A DNA stretch of 64,000 nucleotides, from contig OY752152.1 in the NCBI GenBank assembly GCA_963573315.1, forward strand, positions 124,001 through 188,000, read 5' to 3'. The notes beneath the pieces were generated by a model. The model saw only the letters and a list, made by a program, of their open reading frames with translations, had not been told where the DNA came from and searched no databases. This stretch comes from Entomortierella parvispora. Lineage: Eukaryota; Mortierellomycota; Mortierellomycetes; Mortierellales; Mortierellaceae. Position numbers and translations under genes: made by a program. Below, one piece after another: positions 33,452-45,649 of this stretch. Each line of letters starts with the position of its first letter. The stretch's first letter is position 1.

Positions 33452-34271
33452 GGTTCTTGGATGGAGGCTTGCTTTTCAGTGGGGAGAAAGGAGAGAACGA
33501 GGGCAAAGTCTTATATGCTTTTATATTTGGTTGCCCTCAGAGCGCAGTAGATAAGTCGCCCTGTCATCCTAAATACGTTTGCTGCGTTTGTAGCACAATT
33601 CACACTTTTCTTTGCATGATTTCGACTTCGCCTTGTGCCGTTGTGTAGGAAAGCGCAGGACTTGGGGTGTGTGTGTGTGTGGTTGTTTTCGGTTTGATGG
33701 ACCCAGACTGCAGCAATCGAAAGAGTAGTCAAGGGTATCATCATATCTCTTAAAAATGAATCGTGAGAGAGCAGAGGACTAGAGTGCGGACTAAGCGCAG
33801 TGGACTGTACGATCCATGATCCTCTAGAGAGTCATCATCAGCGGCTCCTCTGGAAGGGAAATAGCCAAGTCGAAGACAGCTTTCCGCGCGGCAAGCAACT
33901 CTTGGCTCTGAGACAGCCAGCTTGACCGTGATGTTCGGGAGATGCACATGATCTCCTGTTCTGTCTTGCTGGAGTAGATGAAGCCGTCTTGAAGCCATAA
34001 CGTGTGATGCTGTTCAGTGGGAATGTTCCTGGGTGTATCGAACCTTTTGATGTTCATCAGGAGACACACTAAAATGTACTGTACTGAACACCAAACATCT
34101 CTTTCTCTGCCACCTTGCTCACAACTGTATGACTGACAGCGTGCGCGTGTCGCGCGAGAGCAATTGTGGCTGCCAATAGGGGAGCGCACGGGTCTGAGGG
34201 TTTGAGGGTTTATCGTGGAGAAAATAGTAAGTTGGAAATATCACTACAAAGAGACTTGTGAATGAAATGCT
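33452..34271. other. Spacer, no supported gene
   Basis: A minus-strand open frame (33824-34189) is protein-like in its second half but has no recognised family. Near 33690-33735 a segment resembles one at about 37790-37866 (shared GATGGAC, CAGACT and CGAAAGAGTAGTCA), so both may be pieces of one repeat. Confidence 0.35.
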
Positions 34272-36165
34272 TTACTTCGAGGAGCGAAGTGCATCTTTTG
34301 CTGACGGTGTGGTGATAGTGGGGTAGAACGACTTCCTTCGCCCATGATCAACTTTGCCAGCGTCCACTGCTTGCTCAATAGACGCGGACGTCATTCTAGC
34401 AAGCTCTCTGAGCTGTAGCCAGAATGGCAAATCCTGCGATAGGAACAGCAAATCATTGATAGAGCAAGGGATTCGCCCTGTACCTATCTCCAGCATTGTA
34501 TAGACATCCTGAATTTTTTCAATAACAAATGCCTGTAGTACTAATCCATTGATGTGAAGAGTAGCAGCGGATTCTTTAAATCCACGAGGTTGTCTATCAT
34601 GTCATGGCTGTTCTTTCCAAAGACCCCTAACCTTACGGTATCACCACCATACTTAGATGGGTTTCTTGCAGTAACACTACTTGCCTCGCCGAAGAAGGTC
34701 TCGATTCTAACCCCCTCATAGGTAAAGATGCCAATCATGTCGGGCTGTTTCGATTGGCCTTGCAATTGGTTATATGGTTTTGTTGTATCGCGAGGCCTCT
34801 GAGCTTTTGTCCGCGCTATATTTAGAATGCCAGATATACATGAGCAAGATCTTAGCAAGAGTTTAGCAGAGGCATAAACACGGAGCCAAAAGTAACTCTT
34901 ACCATGAGAACCTAACCAAGTCTACTTCTTGCAGGAGAGCCGCTAACAGGTTCCGAATGAAGGAGGCGATACCATCAGTTTCCTGGAAGTCCAATGGTTG
35001 TGATGCAGATAGTCCTTGGACGCACATCATAAAATACGTGTGCATTGAAGCAAGGTCCAGATCCATCGCCTCTTTCCAATCACTCTGCAGCCGGCCCAGT
35101 GTCCCCTTTCGCTTGGTCGAGTTCTCTCTCCTATTTTCAGAAACCAAGCCGATCCACCCAACCCACTTGGATATGAGTGCCTGTTGCTTGTCTAGCAGAG
35201 TTGCATCCAGGGTGGGGATAATCGACTGCAGGAGCGATTCTCTCAAGGCTATCAATCGTTGGATACCAAATGCCTTGTGTAGTCGAGGGGAGCGAGAGTT
35301 CTTCTTGATCAGCAGGGTTGCAGATCGCACTAGAAGATTGCATTAGATGGTAGTTTAGGTACAATAGCAAGCTTGCTGTTTTCCAACAATTGCGGCAACT
35401 TACAGTGCATCTTCAGGGTATGCATGTTTGTAAGTCTCGAGGTAACAGTCTTTGAAGTATTGAGTGAACTGTGCGCCTATGTCGACATCCTCCAACACAC
35501 AGGAGAATACATGGTCCTGCTCGACACCTAGAACCTCCCATTCGCTGACGAGGCAACATTTCTTGCAGTGCATCAATGATATCGCCAGGCGTCAGAACTT
35601 CCCAGGACGATTCGCTGCCTCCCTCAAAGACCTCACGGGGACGCTTGTTAGGGAATGGAGGCGTGTACGGTGGAGAGGGCTCATCCTTGACAACAAATGG
35701 CGAGTTTTTATCATCCATGAACTTCAAGAATCGGTTGCGCTGGAACTCAACTACAACATCCTTCTCCTTGTCATTGATTTTCCCAAGTCTCTGGGACCAT
35801 TCCTCCTAATGAAGACAAGGGAGTGGTTAGAAATACACTGCAGTGTGTGCTTTCGAGAGTATGCCTGAAAATAAAAAACTGTTAAACTGTACCATCTTTC
35901 TGGCCGCTTCCGCCTGTGTAATCTCTGTCTGGCGCAGCTTCTCCCAATATTCTTTCCTCCTGTCTTTGGAATCTGCCCATCTTGTTTCCAACATAATTGC
36001 TTTTTCTTTATCAAGGCCTCGAACCGTTGTCTTCCATACTGCAGCAGCATGTCCCTCTCTGCAAGAAGGATAGCCTGCCCATTCAAAGAACGTCACGGGG
36101 TCCTGGTCTTCATCGTCCGTTTCATTCAAGAACACCATGAGGTTGTCTTCCTTCTTGCTATCCAT
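34272..36165 (-). pseudogene. Frameshifted gene with PD-(D/E)XK-like C-terminal region
   Basis: The start MDSKKEDNLMVFLNETDD opens a charged, coiled-coil-like N-terminus. A donor after ARKM joins to EEWSQRLGKINDK, and a later GTGAGG...TTCTAG intron keeps frame into a run starting VEQDHVFSCVLEDVDIGAQF. A conserved-looking C-terminal block follows: PDMIGIFTYEGVRIETFFGEASS, DTVRLGVFGKNSHDMIDNL, HINGLVLQAFVIEKIQDVY and GRIPCSINDLLFL. This spacing resembles PD-(D/E)XK-like families, with the usual Glu-x-Lys reading EAS here, so the Lys is lost. Around 34570-34585 the frame shifts by one base with no room for an intron. Phases also do not fit simply near 35330-35405 and 34850-34905. I read it as a decaying gene; sequencing indels are the alternative. 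Confidence 0.5.
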
Positions 36166-36354
36166 TACGACCTTTGGTGTGTGTGTTGTTAATGGAGAGT
36201 ACGGTGTGTGTGCAAATGGAGAGAGTGTGAGAGGGAGTAGCAGTGCGTGTGTAGCGTGTGTAAACGCGAGTTTTATCTTCGTTGTTTTTTTTGGTGACGC
36301 GACTCAAGCGACGTCACAATATTATTTCGGCTACGGATGTGGTAGCCTGGTCTG

Positions 36355-36864
36355 TATTTGGTCGTGTCCATGAATGGGTAAGGATTGTGCAGCCCGGATG
36401 AGTCTTAAGCTGCTAGTCTCTGTCTCTTGGAGCCTGAGTCGTTTGTCAGCTCTTCACAATCTATGCGTGGTGCGTGAAGAGTTGTTTACTCAGTCAGTCA
36501 TCCTCATGTCTCTCCTGGTTGACCATTGGAGGGTGTGGGGTGATGATGTTGCCCAAGAGCAGAGGCGTATGCGACTTACTTTGGCTATTCTCTTAGCAGG
36601 AATGTATTGCGACAGCACCCATTCCATGGCATATTTGGTCGTGTCCATGAATGGGTGTAGTAAGGATTGTGCAGCCCGGATGAGTCTTAAGCTGCTAGTC
36701 TCTGTCTCTTGGAGCCTGAGTCGTTTGTCAGCTCTTCACAATCTATGCGTGGTGCGTGAAGAGTTGTTTACTCAGTCAGTCATCCTCATGTCTCTCCTGG
36801 TTGACCATTGGAGGGTGTGGGGTGATGATGTTGCCTAAGAGCAGAGGCGTATGCGACTTACTTT
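36355..36864 (+). repeat. Recent tandem duplication, about 230-bp unit at 280-bp spacing
   Basis: The segment 36355-36582 (from TATTTGGTCGTGTCCATGAA to GTATGCGACTTACTTT) recurs at 36631-36864. The only differences seen are a 4-base insertion near the start and one substitution (GCCCAAG/GCCTAAG). A plus-strand open frame across both copies is a by-product of the duplication. Confidence 0.85.
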
Positions 36865-38038
36865 AATGCATTTCTGGCCCTCAAAAGAGTTCCGCTGGAG
36901 CGATAGCTTTTTGTCTTACGTCTTTTGCACCATACTAAACTTTTTACTACCTTGACCAAGCTGTGTATGTGTCAAGATCACGATCAAGAAGAACTCACCG
37001 GCCCGGCAGGGGCAACAGCCTCCCCAAGGGTCACCCGATTCCTAAGGAACTGAAAGAGGAGAAAGTTGCCGCAACTGCCTGACATCAGCAGATTGCCAGC
37101 GCAGGTGCAATTAGTCCAGACGAGATCGATTCTGATTATCGGGCTTCAGTGCACAGACTTGCACTAAAGCGAGCGCGAGCGTATGACATCCAAGGACATG
37201 GCACGGTCACCAAAGAATGGCCAGAACGTACGATAAGCCTCACGAGAAAAAGTGTTACAGGAATCATATGGCTCTGTCTCCGAGCTTTGCAGCAGCAGGA
37301 GGACCTTGACCTGGATTATAGCCTGCAAGGACAGACCCCGGTTTATGAAGCTGGGGTATGTGGTTAACGTATTGCTGGCTTGCAGATTCGAGGGCACGTT
37401 TGCGACAAACGAGGGTCCATCCGAGGATATCAAAGGCCGGATCGGTAGGATCTGGAGCGATCTTGAGAGCAAGATGGCATACTGTAGATCTGCATCAACA
37501 CTGTAGCTTGACGTTCTCTGGATCCCGCAACATGTTCTTTGGTCTCACAAACTATTCAAGCGTCGGTTCTACTGGAAGCAGCCACTCGAGCGTCGTTCAA
37601 CACAATAAACTATCATCTTTTTTAAAAGACCACGCACGTCAGTATAATGTTTGGCCGGAACCAGAAGATAGAGAGCAGAGTATCTCTCCAAGAAAAACAT
37701 TTGTCTTCTGGTTCAAGGCCTGTACGCTCTTTAAAAAGACCGCCGTCAAGGCGAAAGGTTCTTTGCAAGACAAGAAGGGGGTTGTTCTCGATCTGATGGA
37801 CTCAGACTAAACTTCGGATAGCACAGCGACTTGTCGCTGCTGCAGTCGAAAGAGTAGTCAGCAATCCCGGGTCGCTGGATGGACAGGTGTTGTTTTTAAA
37901 AGATGTGCCACGCGAGCGGTTCTTTGGAATCCAGACCGCGCAAGCGTTTCTGGGCTATCCGGAACGACCCCCTCGAGTAATAGAAATTGGTTCAAGGCCC
38001 CCATCAGGTATTCTTGCCGCTTTATTGTTTAGTCAACA
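36865..38038. other. Spacer, no supported gene
   Basis: Two plus-strand open stretches (about 37150-37367 and 37530-37810) have ordinary composition but no recognised family and no clear start or splice context. They may be relics. Confidence 0.35.
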
Positions 38039-39996
38039 TTATAATTGCATGGGAATATCCTCTAGGCTGAACCTCTTATCGATCATGAACTCCTTCCTAA
38101 CTACATGCAATGGCTTCTGGTCCGCCGAGGTAGAATAAGAGTGATTTTGAGGACCAAGGTGTGGAATTTGTTCGAGGTAAAAGGCTGGGTATCGTTCATC
38201 TTGACGTGACTGACTGAGACTCCGATTCGTGATACGACGATTACGGCGGGACGCGTTGGATACAGCGGCAGCTAGTGAGATTTCGGACGAGGTATTGCAG
38301 CCATCACTCCTGTCGTCTCCATGCAATGTGGGTGGTCGACGTCGCCCCCCGAAACGTACGAATACGGTATCATCAGACTCGTTGTCTGCATCGAAATCGT
38401 CGTCGCTCCCCTCCTTCTTCACAGAAACAAGGTCGTCGTCTTGGCTGCCCATATCCTCGCCACCACTATCAGTGTCCTCGTCACCATACAACCTCTGGTA
38501 TTCCTCGGCAATCTCTGTCTCTGTCCGATGCAAGTTCATCATCTGTCTGATTTTAGTCCACTGTCCACAGAGTCGGAACCGAGTCGCGGCCAGAAAGAGA
38601 GCCTCCTGCTCAGCTATCGTCCAACGCGCGCCAGTGACCTCTGCTACCCCTGGATCCGTCTTGATGGCTTCTTGCAACTCTACAGATGTAGCCTCTGTTC
38701 TGGAGGAATGGACTTTGCTCAACCTGTAAGACAGCTCGCCTCGTCCATTGTCCTTTTGGAGATTTTCCATGTTGGGGGATGAAGGAGAAGATTGTGAGGG
38801 CGTATTGGGCTTAGTGGTGGGCGGTGACGGATATGAAAAGACGCACACAATGGGTGCCACCATAGATGGGATGAACGATGGAAGAGCCGCTGAGAGAACC
38901 TGAGAGGCTGCACTGGAATAGTTGTGATGGGTTGATGCCGCCAGAAATTCGGACGCGCCCGCACTGGAAAGCGAAACACTTCCTCCTCCAGATCGTTGGC
39001 AGCTCCTGTCAATGTCGTCGTGCCTTGAACATGTAGATTCCAGGCCAGCCCCAGCGGCGGATGCCAACGCGATGGTGCCAAATTCATTGGAGAGTTGTAG
39101 AGACAATCCAAAGTCTTGTTGTATCCGCTTTGTCGATGATAGATGTGAATATTCCTCTGGATCTTCCTGTTCATCCTGAGCATCCTCGTCGTCTTCATCT
39201 TCGTCGTCTTCATCGAATTCATCTTCACCAGCCGCCCCACGGAGTGCTGTCAAAGAGTTTGTGGTTCGGCTCGCCACCGTGTCTGCAACGGCAGAGATCG
39301 CAGAGGGCAATATAGTGTTGGACAAGGCTTGGGGCAGCTGAGTTAGGAAGGTGTGGGTCAAAGCAAAGGCGTATTTTGATCCAGGGGTGTCCTTGAGTCG
39401 GCTGAAGACCATGTCGACTTGTTTATGGACCTGCGCCTCCACAGTCTTCACGCCCTGGTGCAAGTCAAACAGGATAGTCTCTCTTGCTCGCGTTCGCCTT
39501 TGATGAATCCTTTGTGAAAGACGCTTCAAATTTTCCTTGGCAGCTTCGGCAGAAGGCAGCGGGATCTGGGACTCCTTTGCTCGCGCCATATTGGATAACA
39601 ACCTTGCCCGCTCTCTCTCCTTGACTGTCGTCCATTCTGAGAATTGATTAGGGCGCTGTGGGTGGTGCTGGTGCGGACTTTGATGTCGATGGTGGTGATG
39701 ATGGTGAAGGTGGCGTGAAGAGTCTGAGGGCGGTGATTGGGCATTAGACATTGGTGCGTCTGCAGATGAAGCTCTGGACACAGCCGACAGGATGGTATCT
39801 GGATATGCCTGCATGGAGAGACTCCCAAGAGAGCGTCCATGTGTTTGGGGACTTTGCAGGTTGGGATGGACATAATAATGGTGATGGTGGTGATGGTGGT
39901 GATAATGCAGCGGCTGACTTTCGCTTTGTGATGGTGTAGTAGACGCAGAGAACGCGCGTGCCCATGATGGAGAGTGCTCGTGCTGACTATGTTGCC

Positions 39997-40033
<37 letters not shown>

Positions 40034-40450
40034 CTCTCGCTGCTGATGGAGAATGCGCTGGCGATGGAACTCTTTGTGGGCCTCTTGCAGCTGAAACTGC
40101 TGAAATGCTTTCCGCTGGTCCAGCCGGTGATGTCGTGGGTGCTGGTTATGAGTCGAGTCTTGATGGGACGTGTTTTTATGGAACAAGGTCTCCTTGGCCT
40201 GGCCATTTGAGAGTGAGTGTCGTCGTTGATCGCCAGCTATCCTTTGCGGCGAAACTGCCGGTGCAAACACCGTGTTAATCATACTCATTGAGGAAGAGTT
40301 GAGCCCAAGGGCCGACGTCGACGTCTTGATCGGCTGCTCAGACGGGCGACAGGAGGGGGAAGAAGGAGGGAGCGATAGCCCGCTGGGACGCGCCGGAGGC
40401 CTCTCTTCTGGAGGCATTATGCGGGGTCTCTTTATGCAGGGAGAGTCCAT
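38039..40450 (-). CDS. SANT/Myb-like DNA-binding protein with poly-Q and poly-H tracts
   Basis: Single-exon gene of 803 residues from the ATG opening MDSPCIKRPR; an earlier in-frame ATG would add 20 residues. The N-terminal half is low-complexity: a 12-Gln run, an 8-His run and several His-rich clusters. A conserved middle (SEWTTVKERERARLLSNMAR onward) is followed by a long acidic stretch rich in DEDDE. Near residues 610-665, ARWTIAEQEALFLAATRF...CGQWTKIRQMM...RTETEIAEEYQRLY is a SANT/Myb repeat with its three Trp/aromatic positions. Acidic and basic tails follow. This fits a nuclear transcription or chromatin protein. The target is unknown. It is divergent from the Fungal_trans regulator, sharing a 1.5-kb upstream region. 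Confidence 0.8.
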
Positions 40451-41985
40451 CCTTGCAGTAGCTAGTGAATTGTCAATGGATAGGAAGGTAAGCTGATAAG
40501 GAAGAGACAAGGGTGGACAAGGATCGAAAGAAAAGAAAGAAGACTAGACGATCTCAAGGCGAGCGTTCTCGTCTCGGCCTCGACTCCGATCTGGCAGTTG
40601 TGTGCCCGGCTTGCATGTGCTAGCCTGTGCATTTTATCTTTTTCTTTTTTTTTTTGCGAGCACGCTCGTGTCCATCCTAGCACAACCACAGCAAACGCAC
40701 AGACAAGGCGAGTGCAGTGGCCATCAGCGTCCAAGCACAATGATAGACTGACCACTCCTTGGGGAGTAGAAGACCAATCCCCTGTCTGCCTTGCCCTGGT
40801 TCCTTACCTGTGTTCCTGAAGGGTTTAACAAAAGGACGCGATAGTGGGATTGCGGTCAGAAGAACGCAGAGGGATGGGGATGGGGTGGGTGGTGAATGGG
40901 GAAAGGGATGAGGGGATGGGGATGGATGGGGTGGATGGGGTGGATGGAAGTTGGACAGGGAAATGAAGGAATGCAATGTGAGGGAACAGAGCTGAAGAGT
41001 ACTCGGCTGGCACAGCTGAAAGCAGAAAAAAGAGTTTTGTGAAGAAAGAGACAGGTCAAGGTAGACAGGTCAAGGTAGACAGGACGTTTTGGTATGGAGC
41101 CGGGATCCACGATATGTCGGTACTGTATCTATGTCGTCTACTAGATAGACCTGTTGAGAGCATACAAAACAAACACCCAAAGCAAATGCTGGAAAGAGCA
41201 CCTGAACCCTCTGAAGCGACAAGGAGGCCGCATCTCTCTCGGCTCGCGCATGGGCGCACAGATTGCAGGCGAGCGGGGCGGGCGGGCGGGCGGGGGCGAG
41301 CCGAGGGCCTGGACCCATGGCGACTGCGAGAGTGGCGGCAATGGCAAGAAGAAGGCTGCAGCGAGTCGGAGAAAAGAGAAGTGAACAGTGAAGAGAAGAG
41401 AGGGAAAAGAGAAGAAAAAGAAAAAAGAAAAAAGAAAAGCGCGGCCACACCCGGGTTCGAAAGGCGGTCGCGCCTTTACTCTGTGTGTGTGTGTCTGTCC
41501 CACCGCTCTCGCTCCCCTCCCCCCTGTGCGAGGCCGAGGCCCTTTTTTCCCTCCTCTCCTCTTCGGGCTGTTCTCTCTGTCGGTCTGTCTCACCAAAGGT
41601 GCGCAGGGGGCACCATCCATCCATGCATCCATCACCTCGTCTCCCCCATCATTCTTTCTGCTCGTTCATTCATTCATTCATTCATTCATTCATTCATTCG
41701 CTTCATTCTCTTCTTTCCTCGCTCCTTCCTCTCCCCTCCCTTGATCATCTCTCTTCCTTCGCTCTCTTTTGCATTCACACGCTCACTCGCACGCACGCGC
41801 CTCTCCTCTGCCAACAACTACATCAAAAAACGACCACAACTGCAAAACGCTCTCTCTTTCTTTCTCTCTCTTTCTCTCTCTCTTTTTGGCTCTCGACATC
41901 GCCCCTCTCCACAGGGTCCATTTCGCCTCCTCTCTCCATCTCCTTCTCAAAGTTCCTTCTCTGTCCCCGCCCCACGTAGCATAGA
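40451..41985. promoter_or_regulatory. Shared divergent promoter region with G-rich, CATT and CT tracts
   Basis: The 1.5-kb spacer separates two divergent regulator genes. It contains a G-rich tract (40866-40950) with many GGGG runs, a CATT microsatellite (about 41664-41699) and a long CT-rich stretch (41845-41892) just before the plus-strand ATG, typical of fungal core promoters. No RNA gene was recognised. Confidence 0.5.
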
Positions 41986-44900
41986 ATGGCCACGGTTGAC
42001 GAGGAATCCTTTCCTCAGAACACAAGCACAGACACCAACGGCCTCAAACCAGGTCAAAAGAGAAAGCAGCCCGATAGAACATATACGCCTGTCGACAACG
42101 CCGCGTCCTCAGCATCGACACCAAGACCAAGGGCAGGCGGCGCAGGAACGTTTGTCTACCAGCAACCGAAATCACTCCAGCATCACCCGCTACCCTCGCA
42201 ACCGATCCAATTTGACCTGACGACGTCTCGATCTGAGGTGAGTCTCCCTGCCAACTTGATCTGCTACATAGCAGCATGTGAACCCTTGAGGTATCTTGCT
42301 CTCCTTGTGTACTTTCCATAAATCATGGATAAGCTGGAAGAGAGGGACTTGCTGCACACAAATCTGGGACTGAGAGCAAACAAGCTTGTTTGTGGAGGAA
42401 CGTTGTGGAGAGATGCTTTCCATTTGGTGGCGCCGAAACCTCCACACATCTCTGCTCAAATACTCACACGCTCTCTCTATCTATCTGTCGCTCTCTCTCC
42501 TCTTGACTCCAGACGACTCGACAGGAAGAGACAGCCAATCCAATAGACAACAGCTTCCTGAACTATCCTGTCTCCTCAAACTCAAAAGTAGTCAATGTCG
42601 TGGACCGCTCAAGCCCAAAAGATCTGGAGCGGATAGCCAGTGTGTTGGCAGAGGCAACACTCAACAACATTGCCTATTTTGGTCCCAGTGCGGCCATGGT
42701 CACTGGAACTTTTAACGATGAGGATCTCTGGGGACCACAACTCGGGGCTGCTAGCACTGAGGGCGATGTACTTGTACCTGAGGAGATGCAGATTTTGCCG
42801 GATGAATCCACTCGCCAGTTCCTGGTGTCGCTGTATTACAAGGTACTGTGCCTTCCTGCTATCAAATTGTCTGCCAGCCTAGCTCTTCTGGATGACTGAC
42901 TGACTGACTGGCATGAATGACGTAAACAGAATCATTACAGATTTTTACCCATGCTGCAGCGCCAAGTGATACGAGTGTGCGAGGAAAACATCCATATACC
43001 CCACTGCCTCTTACTCTGTAATGCAGTGTACTATTGTGGATCCATGTTCTCGACAAACTTGACGCTGCGCAAGGATGTGAACGATGAGAGTACTCTTGGA
43101 GAAGACTTCTTTTCGCGGGGACAAGGTAATTCAGCACACAAGTGTATCCCCCTTTTTACATCACCTATCGAGGAAACCAATGTTAACATGTCTGTTTCTT
43201 TATTCGGCTTTATAGCACTTTTGGAAAAAAGATTTTTGACAACCCATATCTGTACAGTACAGGCCCTCCTTTTCTTCGCCATCGGACACAAATCGCCTGC
43301 ACAACGATCAGCGTTCATCAGTCAGGCAATCACAATGGCCCTTGATATGGGGCTGCATACACGACTGGACGACAGTGTCAACACCTTCATGCGGTCGTAT
43401 CGTGCTCGCATCTTCTGGTGTTGCTATCTATTCGACTCGTCTGCATCCGCTATTAACGGAAAACCTGCCCTGATCAGTGACGAGGAAATCAGTGTCGACA
43501 TGATTGAAGCAGGAGACCTCGGTCCAGAGAACGAGACCTTCTCGGACCGATATTTCATTCACGTCTTGCATGGATGGCAGATCTGCAGAAAGATTCGCAA
43601 AAACTCGAAATTGATGGTGCGTCAACCCCCGCCCTCTCAAGCGTTTCTTTTACAAAATCTTGCTCGCCTGGACAACGAACTGGTGGACTGGCAGCATCAT
43701 TTGCCCAAAGTATTCGAGTTCTTTCCCACAGAGGGCTCAATGGTCTCGGAGCTCTCTTCTCAATGTGCCAGCACGCAGTTACTGTGCTATGCGTTGATCA
43801 TCCTTTTGCACCACCCATACCTCCCAAATCCCAAGAGCCCGGAAGCTTTTAAGCCACCACCTCCTGGGAGCATGCTGCCGGACTCACAAGGATACTGCAC
43901 GCAAGCCGCCAAAGAGATCACGAAAATTGGCGGCATCTTGCTCAAGGAAGCCCCAAGGACCTATGAACAAAGCACGCCCACTCGATATGCCTTGAATTTC
44001 GCTATTCGCATCCACCTTCGAAACTCAAAATGCACCATCAACCCAACGTTGGCCAAGGAGTCTCGACGAGATCTGCAGAAAACCATGGATTATATTGAAC
44101 GCGTCGAAAATCTGCAGTTCTTCCGAGTCAACCGAGCCAAGAAATCAGATGTTGCAGATCTTCTGGCGTCCTGTCGTGCCGCACTGGCACAACAAAAATC
44201 TGGTCTTGACTTGGCCAAGGAAGCTGCAGCTCTGAAGCATCGACAGATGCTCATGGAGAAGCAAGCCATCCTTGAAAAGCAGAGACAAGAACAAATGGAG
44301 AAAAAGAAGCAGCATCAGCAGCAAATTATTTCCCAGCCTGTACTTGCTTCTCAAGCCCTGTCTTCGACTGCCATAGACGATGTATCTATGGACTCCGAGA
44401 CAAAGCCTTTGGAAGCACCTATGACCCCGAAACAGATCCTCTTGTCCATGCAGACGAATGAACAACAACAAACCTACCAGCAGCAACAGCTCCACCTTCA
44501 GATGTATACCCAGGAGCGAACACAACAGGAACTGGCCCATCTGAATCGCTTGCAACGGCAGGGACAACTTGATTTGGATCATCAGCAACACCAACACTTT
44601 CAACAACTTGCCATGGCGAAGCACAAGCAGCAAATTTTCATGCAGCAGCAACAACAGCATCAGCACCAACACCAACACCAACAGCAACACTTCCATCATC
44701 AACACCATAATCAACTCCCCCAGTCAAGCTACCAATCGCATGGCCAGCACCCCATGCAAAACTCTCTCAATCAATATTCCAACGTGTCGTCCATGACCTC
44801 CAACAGATTCCCTCAAACATCCGCGCCATACCCTGTTTTGTCTGCGCCTGTCCAATTTGATCCGTCTGAAGGCCGTAATGCGATCTCCTCCCAGATGTTC

Positions 44901-45578
44901 CTCCCGACTACAGACTTTCAGGACCCCTCTGCGTTTGCTAGACTCTCTCCTGAGCAACAACAGCGATTATTTGTGGCGTTCAGTCATAGTCTGAGTGGCC
45001 ATCACCAGGGAGGGCCTTCTAACTCAAACCAGCCAACGTTACACTATATCGATGCTGGACGTGGGGAAACTGGACTGGGGACTGGCATGACCTCCCTGGA
45101 CTTGGATGGAGATCCCACCATGATGGACTTTAGTAGAGCACAATTGCAGGATATTCAACCTAGCTTTGCCAGCATTTCGATGAATCAAAGGGATGACTCT
45201 ACCATGATGTCGAGCGCATTCTTCAACAATGGAAATCCTGTGAATAACATCTTTTCTAGCAGCCCTTCACACCTGAGAACAATGTCAGCTTCAGGTTCCT
45301 CGATGGATTTTTCTACATCACCGCCTCCGCAACAGCAGCAGCACCGAGCAGGGAGCCGAGCCCAAGGATCACCCGAGTCCGTGACAGAAGAGTCGATCCT
45401 CCAGTCATGGTCCATTTCGACACCCTTCGACCAGATCTATCTAAATCCTAATCTGGCGCCTGATGATCCTAGGAACGATCTTGGGACATTTACATACCTT
45501 CCGTCAGAATTCGAATACGGCGATGCCCCTGCTCTATCGCCTACGGCTTCGTCTGTGAGCGGCAGCGCCACTGGATAG
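41986..45578 (+). CDS. Fungal_trans-domain transcription regulator without visible Zn2Cys6 cluster
   Basis: Exons 41986-42237, 42513-42842, 42930-43125 and 43216-45578 join in frame to 1046 residues. From about residue 195 the chain matches the fungal-specific transcription factor domain: NHYRFLPMLQR, NAVYYCGSMFS, STVQALLFF-like TVQALLFFAIGHKSP, ITMALDMGLHTRLDD and RIFWCCYLFDSSASAINGKP. The C-terminal 450 residues are Gln/His-rich, suggesting activation. The usual N-terminal six-Cys zinc cluster is absent: GLKPGQKRK, which often precedes it, runs straight into QPDRTYTPVDN. An in-frame TAG lies just before the ATG, so no cluster can be added upstream in the same exon. The protein could act through a partner or have an unannotated 5' exon. 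Confidence 0.85.
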
Positions 45579-45600
45579 TCTGGCAAACATCTTTTTGTAC

Positions 45601-45606
45601 AATAAA
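45601..45606 (+). terminator. AATAAA polyadenylation signal of the Fungal_trans gene
   Basis: AATAAA 22 bp after the stop codon. The convergent TFIIIC gene ends 44 bp further, so the 3' ends probably overlap. Confidence 0.5.
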
Positions 45607-45649
45607 GCTAAGGTAACTTTATTTAGTTCTGATGTCCAGAGCCTTCTTT

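Noticed and set aside
36374..36838. Plus-strand open frame of 154 codons with an internal protein repeat
   Set aside because: The repeat is just the non-coding tandem duplication read in one frame; no family, start context or codon bias supports it.
41449..41476. GGGTTCGAA segment resembling a tRNA B box
   Set aside because: No A box, acceptor stem or cloverleaf could be built around it.
41039..42220. Plus-strand open frame of 393 codons before the Fungal_trans gene
   Set aside because: Composition follows the CT, CATT and G-rich tracts; it overlaps the true exon in another frame.
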